Below the pieces are notes generated by a model. It saw only the letters and a list, made by a program, of their open reading frames with translations. It had not been told where the DNA came from and searched no databases. Below are positions 35,303-45,100 of a stretch of 64,000 bases of DNA, piece by piece. The DNA lies in assembly GCF_007004655.1 (NCBI RefSeq), contig NZ_ML660087.1, positions 72,987 to 136,986 of the forward strand, given 5' to 3'. Made by a program: the position numbers and the translations under genes. The first letter of the stretch is position 1. The number at the start of each line of letters is the position of its first letter. Source of the stretch: Exilibacterium tricleocarpae. GTDB taxonomy: Bacteria > Pseudomonadota > Gammaproteobacteria > Pseudomonadales > Cellvibrionaceae.

Positions 35303-35749
35303 TTATTTGCAGCGCTGTTCCCGGAACAGCTCCTCAATAAGCGATTTTACATCCGGCGCCGTTTCTGCAATTAACTCGTTCATCAAGCTGATGGCGTTTA
35401 CAGGCGTATCCGCTGGCAGTGCGGCGGTATCTGGATGGTCGATAGCGCCCGTCAGTCCTTTGATTGCACTTTTAGTTTGTTTGGTTTGCGACGCGGCAGA
35501 GCATCGGGTCGATGACGTGTTTTGATTGTCTTTGCTTTGAGTATTCTCTAACGGAGCTCTCGTTAACGGAACTCTCGTTAATCCGCTTTCTGTTAATTCA
35601 CTCTGCGCTGATTCATATTTCATTAACCCTTCTTTTTTGTTAGCCGAGCTAACTTGGCCGGCCGAATTGTCTTGTCCAGTCGATCTGTCTTGCCCAGTAG
35701 AACTGTCTCGGTTAGTTAACCCCCCGGCCGAGCTTATCGAGCGAGTCAT
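35303..35749 (-). CDS. Low-complexity hypothetical protein of the IS256-like island
   Basis: A 148-residue frame rich in Ser, Thr, Gln and Asn. The N-terminal 90 residues look disordered and contain short internal repeats (STGQDRSTGQDNSAGQ and ESGLTRVPLTRAPLE) that reflect 15-bp DNA repeats at 35530-35720. The last 40 residues, SLMNELIAETAPDVKSLIEELFREQ, are likely helical. A shorter form from an internal ATG at 35623 is possible. It lies 113 bp upstream of the IS256-like gene in the same orientation, so the two may be co-transcribed. Not recognised. Confidence 0.5.
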   Translation of the reverse strand: MTRSISSAGGLTNRDSSTGQDRSTGQDNSAGQVSSANKKEGLMKYESAQSELTESGLTRVPLTRAPLENTQSKDNQNTSSTRCSAASQTKQTKSAIKGLTGAIDHPDTAALPADTPVNAISLMNELIAETAPDVKSLIEELFREQRCK

Positions 35750-35951
35750 GATCTGCCCCCTTTTTTACGTTATTAATTTAGATGTCGGGCTGAATGGCAA
35801 CACAATAACCACTTTTCCATCGAACATAAACCGCGGAATAGTAGGTTGTGTTATCTAACCTCATTACCAAGGTTGTATTTGTCTCTATATGTATCTTTGT
35901 TGGCGAGGTGTGCCCTCGTGCTAGTGGGCTTTTTTGCAGGACTGCTGTGGG

Positions 35952-36650
35952 TCACCCCCTGACGGTATTGATCGCGCCTTCCGGAATCAGGTAACCCTTG
36001 TTTCGCACAGTCACGACATACTTGGGTGCTTGAGGGGATTCTTCGATGCGTTTTCTCAGTCTGGTTACGATATTGTCTATCGCCCGGTCTTCAGGGTGCC
36101 AGTCTTTATCAAACATCTTTCTATAGAGTGCTTCTCTGGAAACCGCTTTTCCCTTTTCGCTGAGCAGGATGTTGACAAAATCGAATTCCGTCGAGCTCAA
36201 TGAATACTCGATGCCCTCCAGCTTAAGTAATCTCTTATTGGTGTCGAAAATATTTTTTTGTTGCATATCCTGGCCGCCGATTTCCTGGTAACGTCGCAAT
36301 ACGGCGTTGGTTCTGGCAAGCAGCACCCGGGGGTCGAAAGGTTTGCTGATATAGTCATCGGCACCGATCTCCAGACCGCAAACAACATCGATGCTATCGT
36401 CCAGCGATGTTAGCAGCACGACAGGTAAGCCTTTGGTCGATTTAATCCATTTGGTCAATTCTATCCCGCTCTCGCCGGGTAGAATGATATCTACGGTGAC
36501 AAGATCGAAGCTGTTTTTTTCGATTAAATCTTTGGCTTCTGCAGCATTGGATGCTATCGAGCTTTCAATACCGTGTTTTTCAAAAAACAGAGATAATCGA
36601 TTTAGAATCATCTCATCGTCGTCGACGATTAAATACTTCTTGGCCATCAT
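35952..36650 (-). CDS. OmpR/PhoB-type response regulator
   Basis: A 232-residue two-component regulator. The receiver domain has the acidic pocket VDDDE (residues 9-13), phosphoacceptor Asp54 in VTVDIILPG, and the switch Lys in ISKPFD near residue 103. The C-terminal winged helix has EFDFVNILLSEKGKAVSREALYRKMF and VTRLRKRIEESPQAPKYVVTVRNKGYLI, as in OmpR. It is 26 bp downstream of the HD-GYP gene, in the same operon. The likely partner is the divergent histidine kinase at 38622; target genes are unknown, but the TpsBA genes downstream of that kinase are candidates. Confidence 0.95.
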   Translation of the reverse strand: MMAKKYLIVDDDEMILNRLSLFFEKHGIESSIASNAAEAKDLIEKNSFDLVTVDIILPGESGIELTKWIKSTKGLPVVLLTSLDDSIDVVCGLEIGADDYISKPFDPRVLLARTNAVLRRYQEIGGQDMQQKNIFDTNKRLLKLEGIEYSLSSTEFDFVNILLSEKGKAVSREALYRKMFDKDWHPEDRAIDNIVTRLRKRIEESPQAPKYVVTVRNKGYLIPEGAINTVRG

Positions 36651-36675
36651 AATGTTTCACCCCATTAATAAGACG

Positions 36676-37764
36676 CTAAGGTTGTCTGTCACGGCGATAT
36701 TTGTTTTTTTTAATAATATTTGAAATATCTATGTTGTATTTATTATTTTGTAAAGCTTTTATGATTCTGTGCTTACCCTCCTTCAGGTCTACTTTTTCCT
36801 GGTATAGGTCGATCACTTCAGGCGCGATTTTATGGCCCTTGTTATCTAATACCAGCGCAATTTTCGGCATCATCAGGTGAAAGGCTTTTGTCTCGATAAC
36901 AATTCCCACTTCCCCTGAATCCAGTTCGACGACGGAGCCAACGGGATAGACGCCCAAAAACCTGATAAAAGACTCGACCAGCCTTTGATCAAATTTGATT
37001 CCCATCCATCGATAGAGCACGGACAACGCCTGGGCCGGCGAGTCAGTGTCGCGGTTGTGGGTCAGGCTGGAAACCATGGTGTCATAGGCTTCCACTATAG
37101 CGACGATGCGAGCGTTGTAGGGAATCGCTTCTCCCTTCAATTTTCTCGGGTACCCGGTGCCGTTTACACTCTCGTGGTGCGCATTAGCCACGTCAATTGC
37201 CGCCCAGAATTTCGGATTGTTAGCCAATATCCGTGGTCCGTGCAGGACGTGCGTTTCAGACTGCCGCCTATCACCCGCTGCTATACAGGCTGTCTTGTCG
37301 TATGTATTTGAGCTTGTGTTCAATATCCCCACATCGTGCAGGAGAGCGCCGAGTGCCAGGTTGTGCAGAGACTGGCCGGTAATGCCGAGATACTGACCGA
37401 AGCGGGTGCAAAGCACAAGGCAGGAAAGTGCATGATGTCTCAGATGCGGACTTTTTTTCTCCATCCGGGCGAGTAAGTCCAGGGTGTCCGGGTCGGTCAA
37501 TATGTTTTCTATGCAGGTCCTAACGGGCGTGTTGTCACTTGGGAGCGGGTTGCCAAACTGCGTCTCCTCCAGTAGAGAGTAAGCGACTTCAAGCGTTTGG
37601 TTACGTAATTTTTCCATTGCCCATGATTGTCGCAGTCGCTGCAACGTGTGTAGGGTCTTTACTCTTATCCTGTCGTGCAAGGTACGCTTTTTCTTTTTTG
37701 TAGCTACGGGAACTGGCCAGAGTATAGATTCCTTAGTTATGAAAAGTTTAAAAAGCATGATCAC
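36676..37764 (-). CDS. HD-GYP domain protein (putative c-di-GMP phosphodiesterase)
   Basis: A 362-residue protein whose HD-GYP domain spans about residues 120-300: LLHDVGI (HD), HHESVNGTGYPRKL (HH...GYP) and the helix EAYDTM where most members have D-x-YD. HD and GYP residues are intact, with one Asp to Glu change near residue 228. HD-GYP proteins hydrolyse c-di-GMP to pGpG/GMP. No receiver domain is attached; the response regulator is a separate gene 26 bp downstream. The N terminus is basic. GTG start; an ATG two codons on is an alternative. Function in c-di-GMP turnover is a strong family inference. Confidence 0.88.
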   Translation of the reverse strand: MIMLFKLFITKESILWPVPVATKKKKRTLHDRIRVKTLHTLQRLRQSWAMEKLRNQTLEVAYSLLEETQFGNPLPSDNTPVRTCIENILTDPDTLDLLARMEKKSPHLRHHALSCLVLCTRFGQYLGITGQSLHNLALGALLHDVGILNTSSNTYDKTACIAAGDRRQSETHVLHGPRILANNPKFWAAIDVANAHHESVNGTGYPRKLKGEAIPYNARIVAIVEAYDTMVSSLTHNRDTDSPAQALSVLYRWMGIKFDQRLVESFIRFLGVYPVGSVVELDSGEVGIVIETKAFHLMMPKIALVLDNKGHKIAPEVIDLYQEKVDLKEGKHRIIKALQNNKYNIDISNIIKKNKYRRDRQP

Positions 37765-38621
37765 TTGGCATAATTAAACATTAAAGTAAAAACTAAGTAA
37801 AGATTTCGAAAGCATCCGAGGTTTGATTACTAAAACAAGAAAAAATATTGCGTATAGGACAAAAAACTTGGTTCATAGCGAAAATACCTATAAGCAGATA
37901 CCCGACACAGTATAGGGTCGACAGGCGTTTCCATCTCTCGCTTAGAAACAGTTTTTTCCTTAAATCCTGTCGCCTTTCAGGTACGACGAGGTAGAGCGAA
38001 TCTGTTGTGGACACCGGAAACACGCGTTTGCTACCTCAAAACTCCGTGTTGCCCAGTATCTGTTAGGTTTGGCTAGGCCTAAGATAAGCATCCCTGCCTG
38101 TAAGTAAATTCCGGACCACTCGTCGGTGTGAGTTGTACAAAAAGCGCTCACAAGGAGTTGATCTCCAGCGGTCTATATGCCGCCTAATCGCCTGTTTGCG
38201 GACTATTACCCGCCACACATAATTGGCGAATGTATAGTGAAGTGGTCCTTGCAAGTCTATATTTTCGGCTTTATAACATATATATCGGCAATTCGTTGAA
38301 ATTGGCGACAGAAATTACAAATTGATACATTTTGAAACATTTTCTACCGCCGCTTTGGTGGGATTAGTCCATAAGTCGGCATTCCCGAGAGATAGATAGC
38401 CGCCCGATCAATATAACCGGTAAAATTCGCCGGCCACGGCGGGGGGCGTTTTGTGCCGGTAGGTAAGGGTGTGAGGCTGTCTAGCCTGTATAGCAGGCAT
38501 GGACAGCGGGTGGCGATCTGCCCCGGTGCGTTTTTGGGGACGATCGGGGCCGGCGAGGTGGGAGTGGAGTGTGTTCTTGGTGAACGCGGGTCTTTGGGCA
38601 AAAAAACAAGATTTTGAGTTT
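37765..38621. other. Long AT-rich divergent intergenic region
   Basis: 857 bp between the HD-GYP start and the kinase start, without a convincing gene; short minus-strand frames look like chance. The final part has a nested hairpin at 38476-38507 (GCTGTC/GACAGC outside, GCCTG/CAGGC inside) that covers an alternative kinase ATG at 38499. The region should hold divergent promoters for the regulator/HD-GYP operon and the kinase. Confidence 0.5.
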
Positions 38622-40088
38622 ATGGCAATTTCGCACCAAACAAGGATAAAGACAATCGTATTCACCTGGCTTTCGATTGCCAGTTTGATTCCCGGCATTA
38701 TCCTGTGTGTATCTTTTCTGGCCGGTTCCTGGGGCCGGTCTGCAGAGAGCTATATAGTCTACCTCTACCCCTTATTGCTTGCTGTTGCGGTTTTTTCCAC
38801 CGGCTATCTTTTTCTCTGTCTGCTCAAGTCTGAGATAGTCAAGTATTTTTTCGGATTGATCCGGGATTGCGGTGGTGCGGAAAATTACGAGCTTTTTTTG
38901 CCCAAGTCCATTGATCAAATTTTACCGGCCGTGGTTTTTCATATCAACAGTCTGGAGCAGGAGAAATACCGGTTATCCGATGAAATAGAGAGGCAAAAAA
39001 ACGAATACAGGTCGATTCTGGATTCGCAGGCGGAAATTATATTTATCATCAGTGAAGACGGCTTTATTTCTTACCGAAATATTTCCTTTACGTTGTTTTT
39101 CGATGACTTTGGCCGCCAGCGAGATGCCGATAGCCTGTGTGATATTTCCGGAAAGATATCGGACTTGTTGCAGGACCTCGAGGCGTTTTTGGCTGAGGCG
39201 AGAACCACCGGGGCCAAGCAGGAGTGCACGACGACAGTGTTTTTCGACGGAAAAAAAAGGTTTGTGGGCTGGAAAATCCAACCTATGCAGGAGTACCGCC
39301 CTGTCCGGTTCCTGCTGGTCGGCCGAGATGAAACGGAAAATATGATCATCCGGGAGAAAAACCTCAGGCTCGAGCGGATCGCCGTTATTGGTAAAGCGGC
39401 GTCGGCCATTTTCCATGAGGTGAATCAGCCGATGTCGGTGATGCAGATTTCCGCCTCGCTGATCGAAGACCTCTGTCGCAACTTTCCGGAGCAGGAGCAG
39501 GGGGCGAACACCGATGAGATACTGGCGAATACTAAAATAATCATCGATCAAATAGAGAGAACCAACCAAATAATACGAAATTTGAGGCTTTTACATTCAC
39601 CCGAGCACCAGAAGATACAGACGGAGCTGTTTAACCCGAATCAGGTGATGTACCGGGTGCATCAGTATTTGGCGCAGGAACTCAGTGGCAACAACATAAG
39701 CTTCAGCTACGCGACCAAATCGCCAAATGCCATCATCGATGGAAATACCGTGCTTTTCTCCCAGGTGATCGTCAATATTGTGCAAAACTCCATCCACTCC
39801 CTGGCGTCCGATCCTGATCAGACAGACCGGCAGATTGCCGTGTTGTCGGAGGTGGTCGGTGATCAGTACATGATCATTATTACGGATAACGGCCAGGGTA
39901 TTCCGGAAGCTGACTTGGCGAGAGTCATGGAGCCATTTTTTACCACCAAACCCCCTGATATCGGCTCCGGTATCGGCTTGTCGCTGTGTCAGGACATAGT
40001 GACCAAAATGAACGGCAAGCTCGGCATGAGCAATATCGAACCCCATGGCTTGAAAACTGTGATCGTGGTGCCGCTGCCCGGCGCCTGA
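38622..40088 (+). CDS. Membrane-bound PAS histidine kinase
   Basis: A 488-residue sensor kinase from the ATG at 38622, the most plausible start because the first TM helix follows directly; an in-frame ATG at 38499 adds a Trp/Arg-rich stretch that looks unnatural. Two TM segments lie at residues 11-37 and 45-70. A PAS-like domain (residues 130-250) precedes HisKA, with His265 in FHEVNQPMSVMQ, as in NtrB/DctB kinases, and a HATPase domain with NIVQNSIHSL, TDNGQGIPE and GSGIGLSLCQDIV. It is transcribed away from the response regulator/HD-GYP operon, whose regulator is its likely partner. Confidence 0.93.
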   Translation: MAISHQTRIKTIVFTWLSIASLIPGIILCVSFLAGSWGRSAESYIVYLYPLLLAVAVFSTGYLFLCLLKSEIVKYFFGLIRDCGGAENYELFLPKSIDQILPAVVFHINSLEQEKYRLSDEIERQKNEYRSILDSQAEIIFIISEDGFISYRNISFTLFFDDFGRQRDADSLCDISGKISDLLQDLEAFLAEARTTGAKQECTTTVFFDGKKRFVGWKIQPMQEYRPVRFLLVGRDETENMIIREKNLRLERIAVIGKAASAIFHEVNQPMSVMQISASLIEDLCRNFPEQEQGANTDEILANTKIIIDQIERTNQIIRNLRLLHSPEHQKIQTELFNPNQVMYRVHQYLAQELSGNNISFSYATKSPNAIIDGNTVLFSQVIVNIVQNSIHSLASDPDQTDRQIAVLSEVVGDQYMIIITDNGQGIPEADLARVMEPFFTTKPPDIGSGIGLSLCQDIVTKMNGKLGMSNIEPHGLKTVIVVPLPGA

Positions 40089-40256
40089 TATTTTTAACGA
40101 CAACCCTGTTGCGCCAGCGATTACGTCACATTTATACATACTGTGACAAAATACGACATTGTCTTCCCGTTCTGTTGTCATCAAAACCGCTATGATTGTC
40201 GCTTATATCCACAGGTTGCTTAATGTAGCGGCCGTGTAACAGCGGGGCAGATCACA

Positions 40257-41957
40257 GTGTCGTGGCAGCTAATAACAAGACTGATAAAAAGCGGGATACT
40301 CGGTTTATTACTATACGGTGGTTGGGTTTGCACCGTCGCGGCACAGGCCGGTGTCGACCCCAGTCGGGTGGACGAGCGGGTGCGCCCCAGGGCCGATACG
40401 CCGGACCTGGAGACGCCGGTCGTGGTGCCGTCGACGCCTTCGCAAACGGCACCAAAGGGGGCCCGGCAACAGAAATTTCAGATCACCGGTGTGTTGTTCG
40501 ACTGGCAGCTGGCACTGCCGGAGGGACGGTTACAGGCGCTTGCGGATCAGTACACCCACCGGGATATCACGCTTGCGGATGTCTATGAACTGGCAGCCCG
40601 GGTAACCGCAGCTTATCGCGATGCCGGGTATATCCTGACCCGTGCGGTGGTGCCGGCTCAGCGCATTAGTGATGGCCGGTTACGCCTGCAGATTGTCGAG
40701 GGTTTTATCGACAAGGTGGAAGTCGAGGGCGATGCGGGCGGCGCCCTGTCGCTGTTATTGCGCCACGCGCAACGCCTGACAGCGGCGCGGCCCCTCACCG
40801 CCGCGGTGCTCGAGCGCGAGCTGTTGCTGGCCGGCGACATAACCGGCCTGTCGCTGCGCAGCGTGCTGACGCCATCGGAAGGCACCGCCGGCGCCGCCAG
40901 TCTCACCCTGGTGGTGGATCGCAAGGCATTCGACGGCTACATCGCGGCGGATAACTTCGGCAGTCGCTACCTGGGCCGCGAGGAGCTGATGGCCGTCGGC
41001 TACCTCAATGATGTCTTGGGTACGGCCGGGCGGCTGGGTTTGACCGGCGTGATGACGCCGGATGGCGATCCGGAACTCGCCTATGGTGCGATCAGTTTCC
41101 AACAGCCGTTGAGTGCCAACGGGCTTTCACTGTTCACCTCTTACAGCCATTCGCGCACGCGCCCGGAGCTGGCTATCGGGGCTCTCGATACCGAGGGCGA
41201 AGCAAAAACAGTGCGGCTGGAGCTGTCTTATCCCTTTATCCGTTCGCGGGCGTTCAATCTGATGGGCACGCTCGGTCTTTACGGCAGCGACATAGGTTCC
41301 GACAATATCCTGGTCGACCCGGTGTTTGAAGACAATGTGCGCAATATCAACGTCCGGCTGTTTGCCAACAAGTTGGACGGCGGTGGGGGTTACAACACCG
41401 CTGAGCTGACCTATACCCACGGCGTCACTGCCCTGGGCGGTTCAAAAATTGGTGATGCCAACCTCTCCCGCGCCAACGCCGGCAGTGACTACCGGCGACT
41501 CAACTTTGAAGTGACCCGCCATCAGCCTCTCGGTAACGGGCTGGCGCTGTTGGTAGGGCTTGCCGGCCAGACGTCTTTCAACGAAGACCTGCTGGCATCC
41601 CAGGAACTGGGTTTTGGGGGCAGGTATTACGGTCGGGCGTTTGATCCCGCCGAGATTACCGGAGAAAAGGGGCTGGCGGGGAAAATGGAGCTGCAGTGGC
41701 GCATACCCGCGGCGCTTTCTTTTCTGCAAAGCACCGTGTTCTACGGCGCCTATGAAAACGCCACGGTTGAACAGGTCACTGTACTGCCTGGCGAGCAACG
41801 CCGGGAGAAATTTGAATCTCTGGGTATTGGTGCGCGCGCCACGCTGCTGCAGCGCTTCAACATCGACTTCTTCGTTGCCAAGCCGTTTGCGCGAGACGTG
41901 GGGGCCGAAGGCGATCGAAACCCACGTGTGTTTTTCTCCATGGCTTCCACGTTTTGA
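40257..41957 (+). CDS. TpsB outer-membrane transporter (ShlB/FhaC/CdrB-like)
   Basis: A 566-residue two-partner secretion transporter from a GTG start. Signal peptide, a proline-rich linker (residues 40-65), POTRA domains (residues 70-230, with DVYELAARVTAAYRDAGYILTRAVVPAQRI) and a C-terminal 16-strand barrel (residues 250-566, ending in F) are visible; the conserved L6 region reads GFGGRYYGRAF, with an R in the expected place. It should recognise the N-terminal TPS domain of the large exoprotein 180 bp downstream and export it across the outer membrane. The barrel ends with a terminal Phe as expected for BAM substrates. Confidence 0.92.
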   Translation: MSWQLITRLIKSGILGLLLYGGWVCTVAAQAGVDPSRVDERVRPRADTPDLETPVVVPSTPSQTAPKGARQQKFQITGVLFDWQLALPEGRLQALADQYTHRDITLADVYELAARVTAAYRDAGYILTRAVVPAQRISDGRLRLQIVEGFIDKVEVEGDAGGALSLLLRHAQRLTAARPLTAAVLERELLLAGDITGLSLRSVLTPSEGTAGAASLTLVVDRKAFDGYIAADNFGSRYLGREELMAVGYLNDVLGTAGRLGLTGVMTPDGDPELAYGAISFQQPLSANGLSLFTSYSHSRTRPELAIGALDTEGEAKTVRLELSYPFIRSRAFNLMGTLGLYGSDIGSDNILVDPVFEDNVRNINVRLFANKLDGGGGYNTAELTYTHGVTALGGSKIGDANLSRANAGSDYRRLNFEVTRHQPLGNGLALLVGLAGQTSFNEDLLASQELGFGGRYYGRAFDPAEITGEKGLAGKMELQWRIPAALSFLQSTVFYGAYENATVEQVTVLPGEQRREKFESLGIGARATLLQRFNIDFFVAKPFARDVGAEGDRNPRVFFSMASTF

Positions 41958-42136
41958 AGCTGAAGTATTTTGATAACGCGTGCCCGAAAACAGTAGCGCT
42001 CAACATAACAATACACTGAGGGCTTGGGACCGGTCTTTTTCTGTAGTCTGGCGGTCCTGTCCATTGGGCACTGTAGTCGACAGCCGGCGCCAGTGACGTT
42101 TTGCCGGGCTGGCCGCCGACCCGCACAGGAATCGAT

Positions 42137-45100
42137 ATGAACAGCCAATTCCATACCAAAAAAGCAGTTTTTACCGGACAGCCGGCGACCCTGACTGCCC
42201 GCACAGCGGCACTGAGCACCAGTGCTCTGGCTCTGGTGCTCAGTGCCGGAGCTGTTGCGCTGGACCCCGAGACCCTGCCGAGCGGTGCCAGCGTTGCGGG
42301 CGGCGCTGTGTCTATTTCCCGCAGCGGCGCGCGTCTGGATATCAATCAATCCACCCGGCGGGCGGTGATCGACTGGCGCAATTTCGATATCGGTGCGGCG
42401 GCACAGGTCAATTTTTCTCAACCGGGAGCCGCTGCGATAGCGGTCAACCGGGTCAACGGCAGTACCGATCCGACCCAGATCAACGGCGGGCTCAGCGCCA
42501 ATGGCCAGGTCTGGGTGCTGAATCCAAACGGTGTCATGTTCGGTGCCGGGGCGCGGGTGGATACTGCAGGTCTGGTGGCCGCCGCCGCGGATATCGATGT
42601 AGAGCGCTTTATGGCGGGCGACACGCGCCTGGCGTTGCAGGGCGGTGGTGGCGGGACGGTATCGAACGACGGGCACATTACCATTAGCGAAGGCGGTCTG
42701 GCGGCCCTGGTGGGACCGTCGGTGAGTAACAGCGGGGTGATTCACGCCCGCCTCGGCAGCGTGACTTTGGCGGCGGGCGAGACCTTTACTCTGGACCTCG
42801 CCGGTGATCGACTGGTGGAGATCGGCGTGGGCGCTGAACAGGCGGCCGTTGCACAATTGGGGGAGGTGGCGGCGCAGGGCGGCGTCGTCACTCTCAGCGC
42901 GAAAGCGGCGGGCGGGCTGCTTGATTCCGTGATCAATGTGACGGGCGTTACCCTTGCAAACTCAGCTCAGGTTGTCGGCGGTGAGATCATCCTGGACGGC
43001 GGCGATATACAGATCGCCGGCACACTCGATGCCAGCGGCGCAGCCGGGGGCGGGTCTGTGGATATTCGGGGTACAACCATTACCACCGCCGCAGGTGCAG
43101 ACATCAGGGCGGATGCTCTGGGTTACGGTGCGGGTGGCACAATCCGGGCTTACGCCGGCAACGACGGCTTCTATGACGGCAACTTCTCCGCGCGCGGCGG
43201 TGCCGGTGGTGGTGACGGTGGTTTTGTGGAAACCTCCGGCAAGCGTGTGGCGATTGCCGCCGGCCTGTCGGTAGATACCCTGGCGCCCCAGGGCGCTGCC
43301 GGCACCTGGTCCGTCGATCCGGATAACCTGACGGTAATTGCCAGTGGCGGCGACGGTGAGTCGACGCTCGGCGCCGACACTATCGTCGCCAACCTGGCAA
43401 CCACCAATGTGCATCTCGAGGCGGCCGAGTCCATCACAATCGAGGCAACCATCGACAGCTCCGCGCAGGTAAACGGCAACAACCTGGCGCTGGTGGATGA
43501 GAACGGCGATGGCAAGCTGGCTGTAAATCTCAATGCCGGTATTTTGTTGGGGGACAATCAGACCCTGGCCGGGGAGGCCAGTGTCGTCAACGTGGCCGCC
43601 ACCGGGCTGATTCAAAATGGCGTCGATATCGCGAATGTCAACGGGCTGGTGAACGTTGCGGCGGGTGTCTACGATGAAAATGTCTCTGTCCACGTGGCGG
43701 GCGTCACCGTCGCCGGCGCGGCCGGTGCCACGTTAACGACAGGCCTCGATCGGGAAACCGGTTTTTCTATTTCCGCCAACGATGTGACCGTTACCGGGAT
43801 GACGGTGACCGGTCCGTTCAGCGATGCTTTCACCGATGTCGATTGGTCCGATCCGCTCAATCACAATACCGCGATCAACGTCGCTGCTAACCTGGCCGGT
43901 ATCCGCATCATCGATAACGTGATCTCGGATGTTCGCACCGGTATCAATTTGGGCAGCGGCGCCGCCGTCACAGTGACCGGCAACCTGATTGAGAACACCA
44001 AGGGCTCGATACTGGTGCGCACCGATCTGGCGACGATCGACGCTAACCGCAGAGGTGACCGGGGCAGCGAGTGGGATATTGTCTTCTTTTCTGTCAGTGA
44101 TGGTGCTTATACCACGTCGCCGTTTGTCGACGCGGCGCAATACGGCGCGGATATAATGGCGCTGTCGGCGGACAACGACGGTATGTGGATACTCGACCGG
44201 CGCTACGGTGCCGGCGGTTTTCTCGGCGATACGCCGGCGATCGGCAACCGCTCCCATGTGACGGTGTGGGCGGGGTCTACCGCTACGGCGGGCGACGATT
44301 TTGGTTTGGGCAACGGTCTCGGCAATCGGCGCCAACCCCTGGCAACTATCGGTGCGGGTATAGATGCGGTGGTAAATGGCGGTGTGGTGGACGTACAGGC
44401 GGGAGCCTATGCCGAGACCTTGACGCTCGACAAGACAGTTCTGTTGGCCGGACCCCAGGCCGGTGTCGACGGCCGCAATCGCAGCGGCGAGGAAGCGGTG
44501 TTGACGGGCAGTATCTTTATCACCGGTAACGCCGGCGGTTCTACTGTTGACGGGTTGACACTGGTGGACGGCGGGCGGGTGCAGGGCTCCAACGCCGGTA
44601 TTTATATCGGTAGCGGCGCTACCGACATCACCATTCAAAACTCGGTTTTCAGCCGCTTCGGTGCAGCCGATGGTGACGGTTACCGCGGCATCTTAACCAC
44701 TTCCGGTGGCGATCAGGGTGGTCTGTCGATTGTAAATAACCGGTTTGCCGGCTGGGCGACGGGTGTTTATCTGAATCCCGGGGCCGCCGGCGCCCGGGTT
44801 CTCGCCAATGACTTCGATGGCAATTTTGTCGGCATGTCCATCGATGGTCCGCAGGCGGCTGTGGTCAGCGGCAACCGCTTTACCGGCAGTTTGTTTGAAG
44901 GCCTCGGTTTGGGGCCGGGCAGTGCTACCGTTGCTGCCACTATCAGTGACAACGACTTCGATGCTAACACCACCCACGTCGGTCTCTACACCGGTGCAGG
45001 TACCACTGTTGCCCTGCAGGAAAATCGGTTTGACGGTGTTGCCGTTGCCGATATGAGCAACGACCAACTGCTTGCGCTGGCTGCCAAGGTCGGCGACGGC

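Noticed and set aside
35905-35938. GCCC...GGGC hairpin followed by TTTTTT on the plus strand
   Set aside because: No plus-strand gene ends upstream of it, so its role as a terminator is not supported; chance or antisense transcript only.
37793-38023. 76-codon minus-strand frame in the long AT-rich region
   Set aside because: No ribosome binding site, no resemblance to known proteins and atypical composition; likely chance.
43733-44638. 301-codon minus-strand frame within TpsA
   Set aside because: Antisense to the TpsA beta-helix region; shadow frame.
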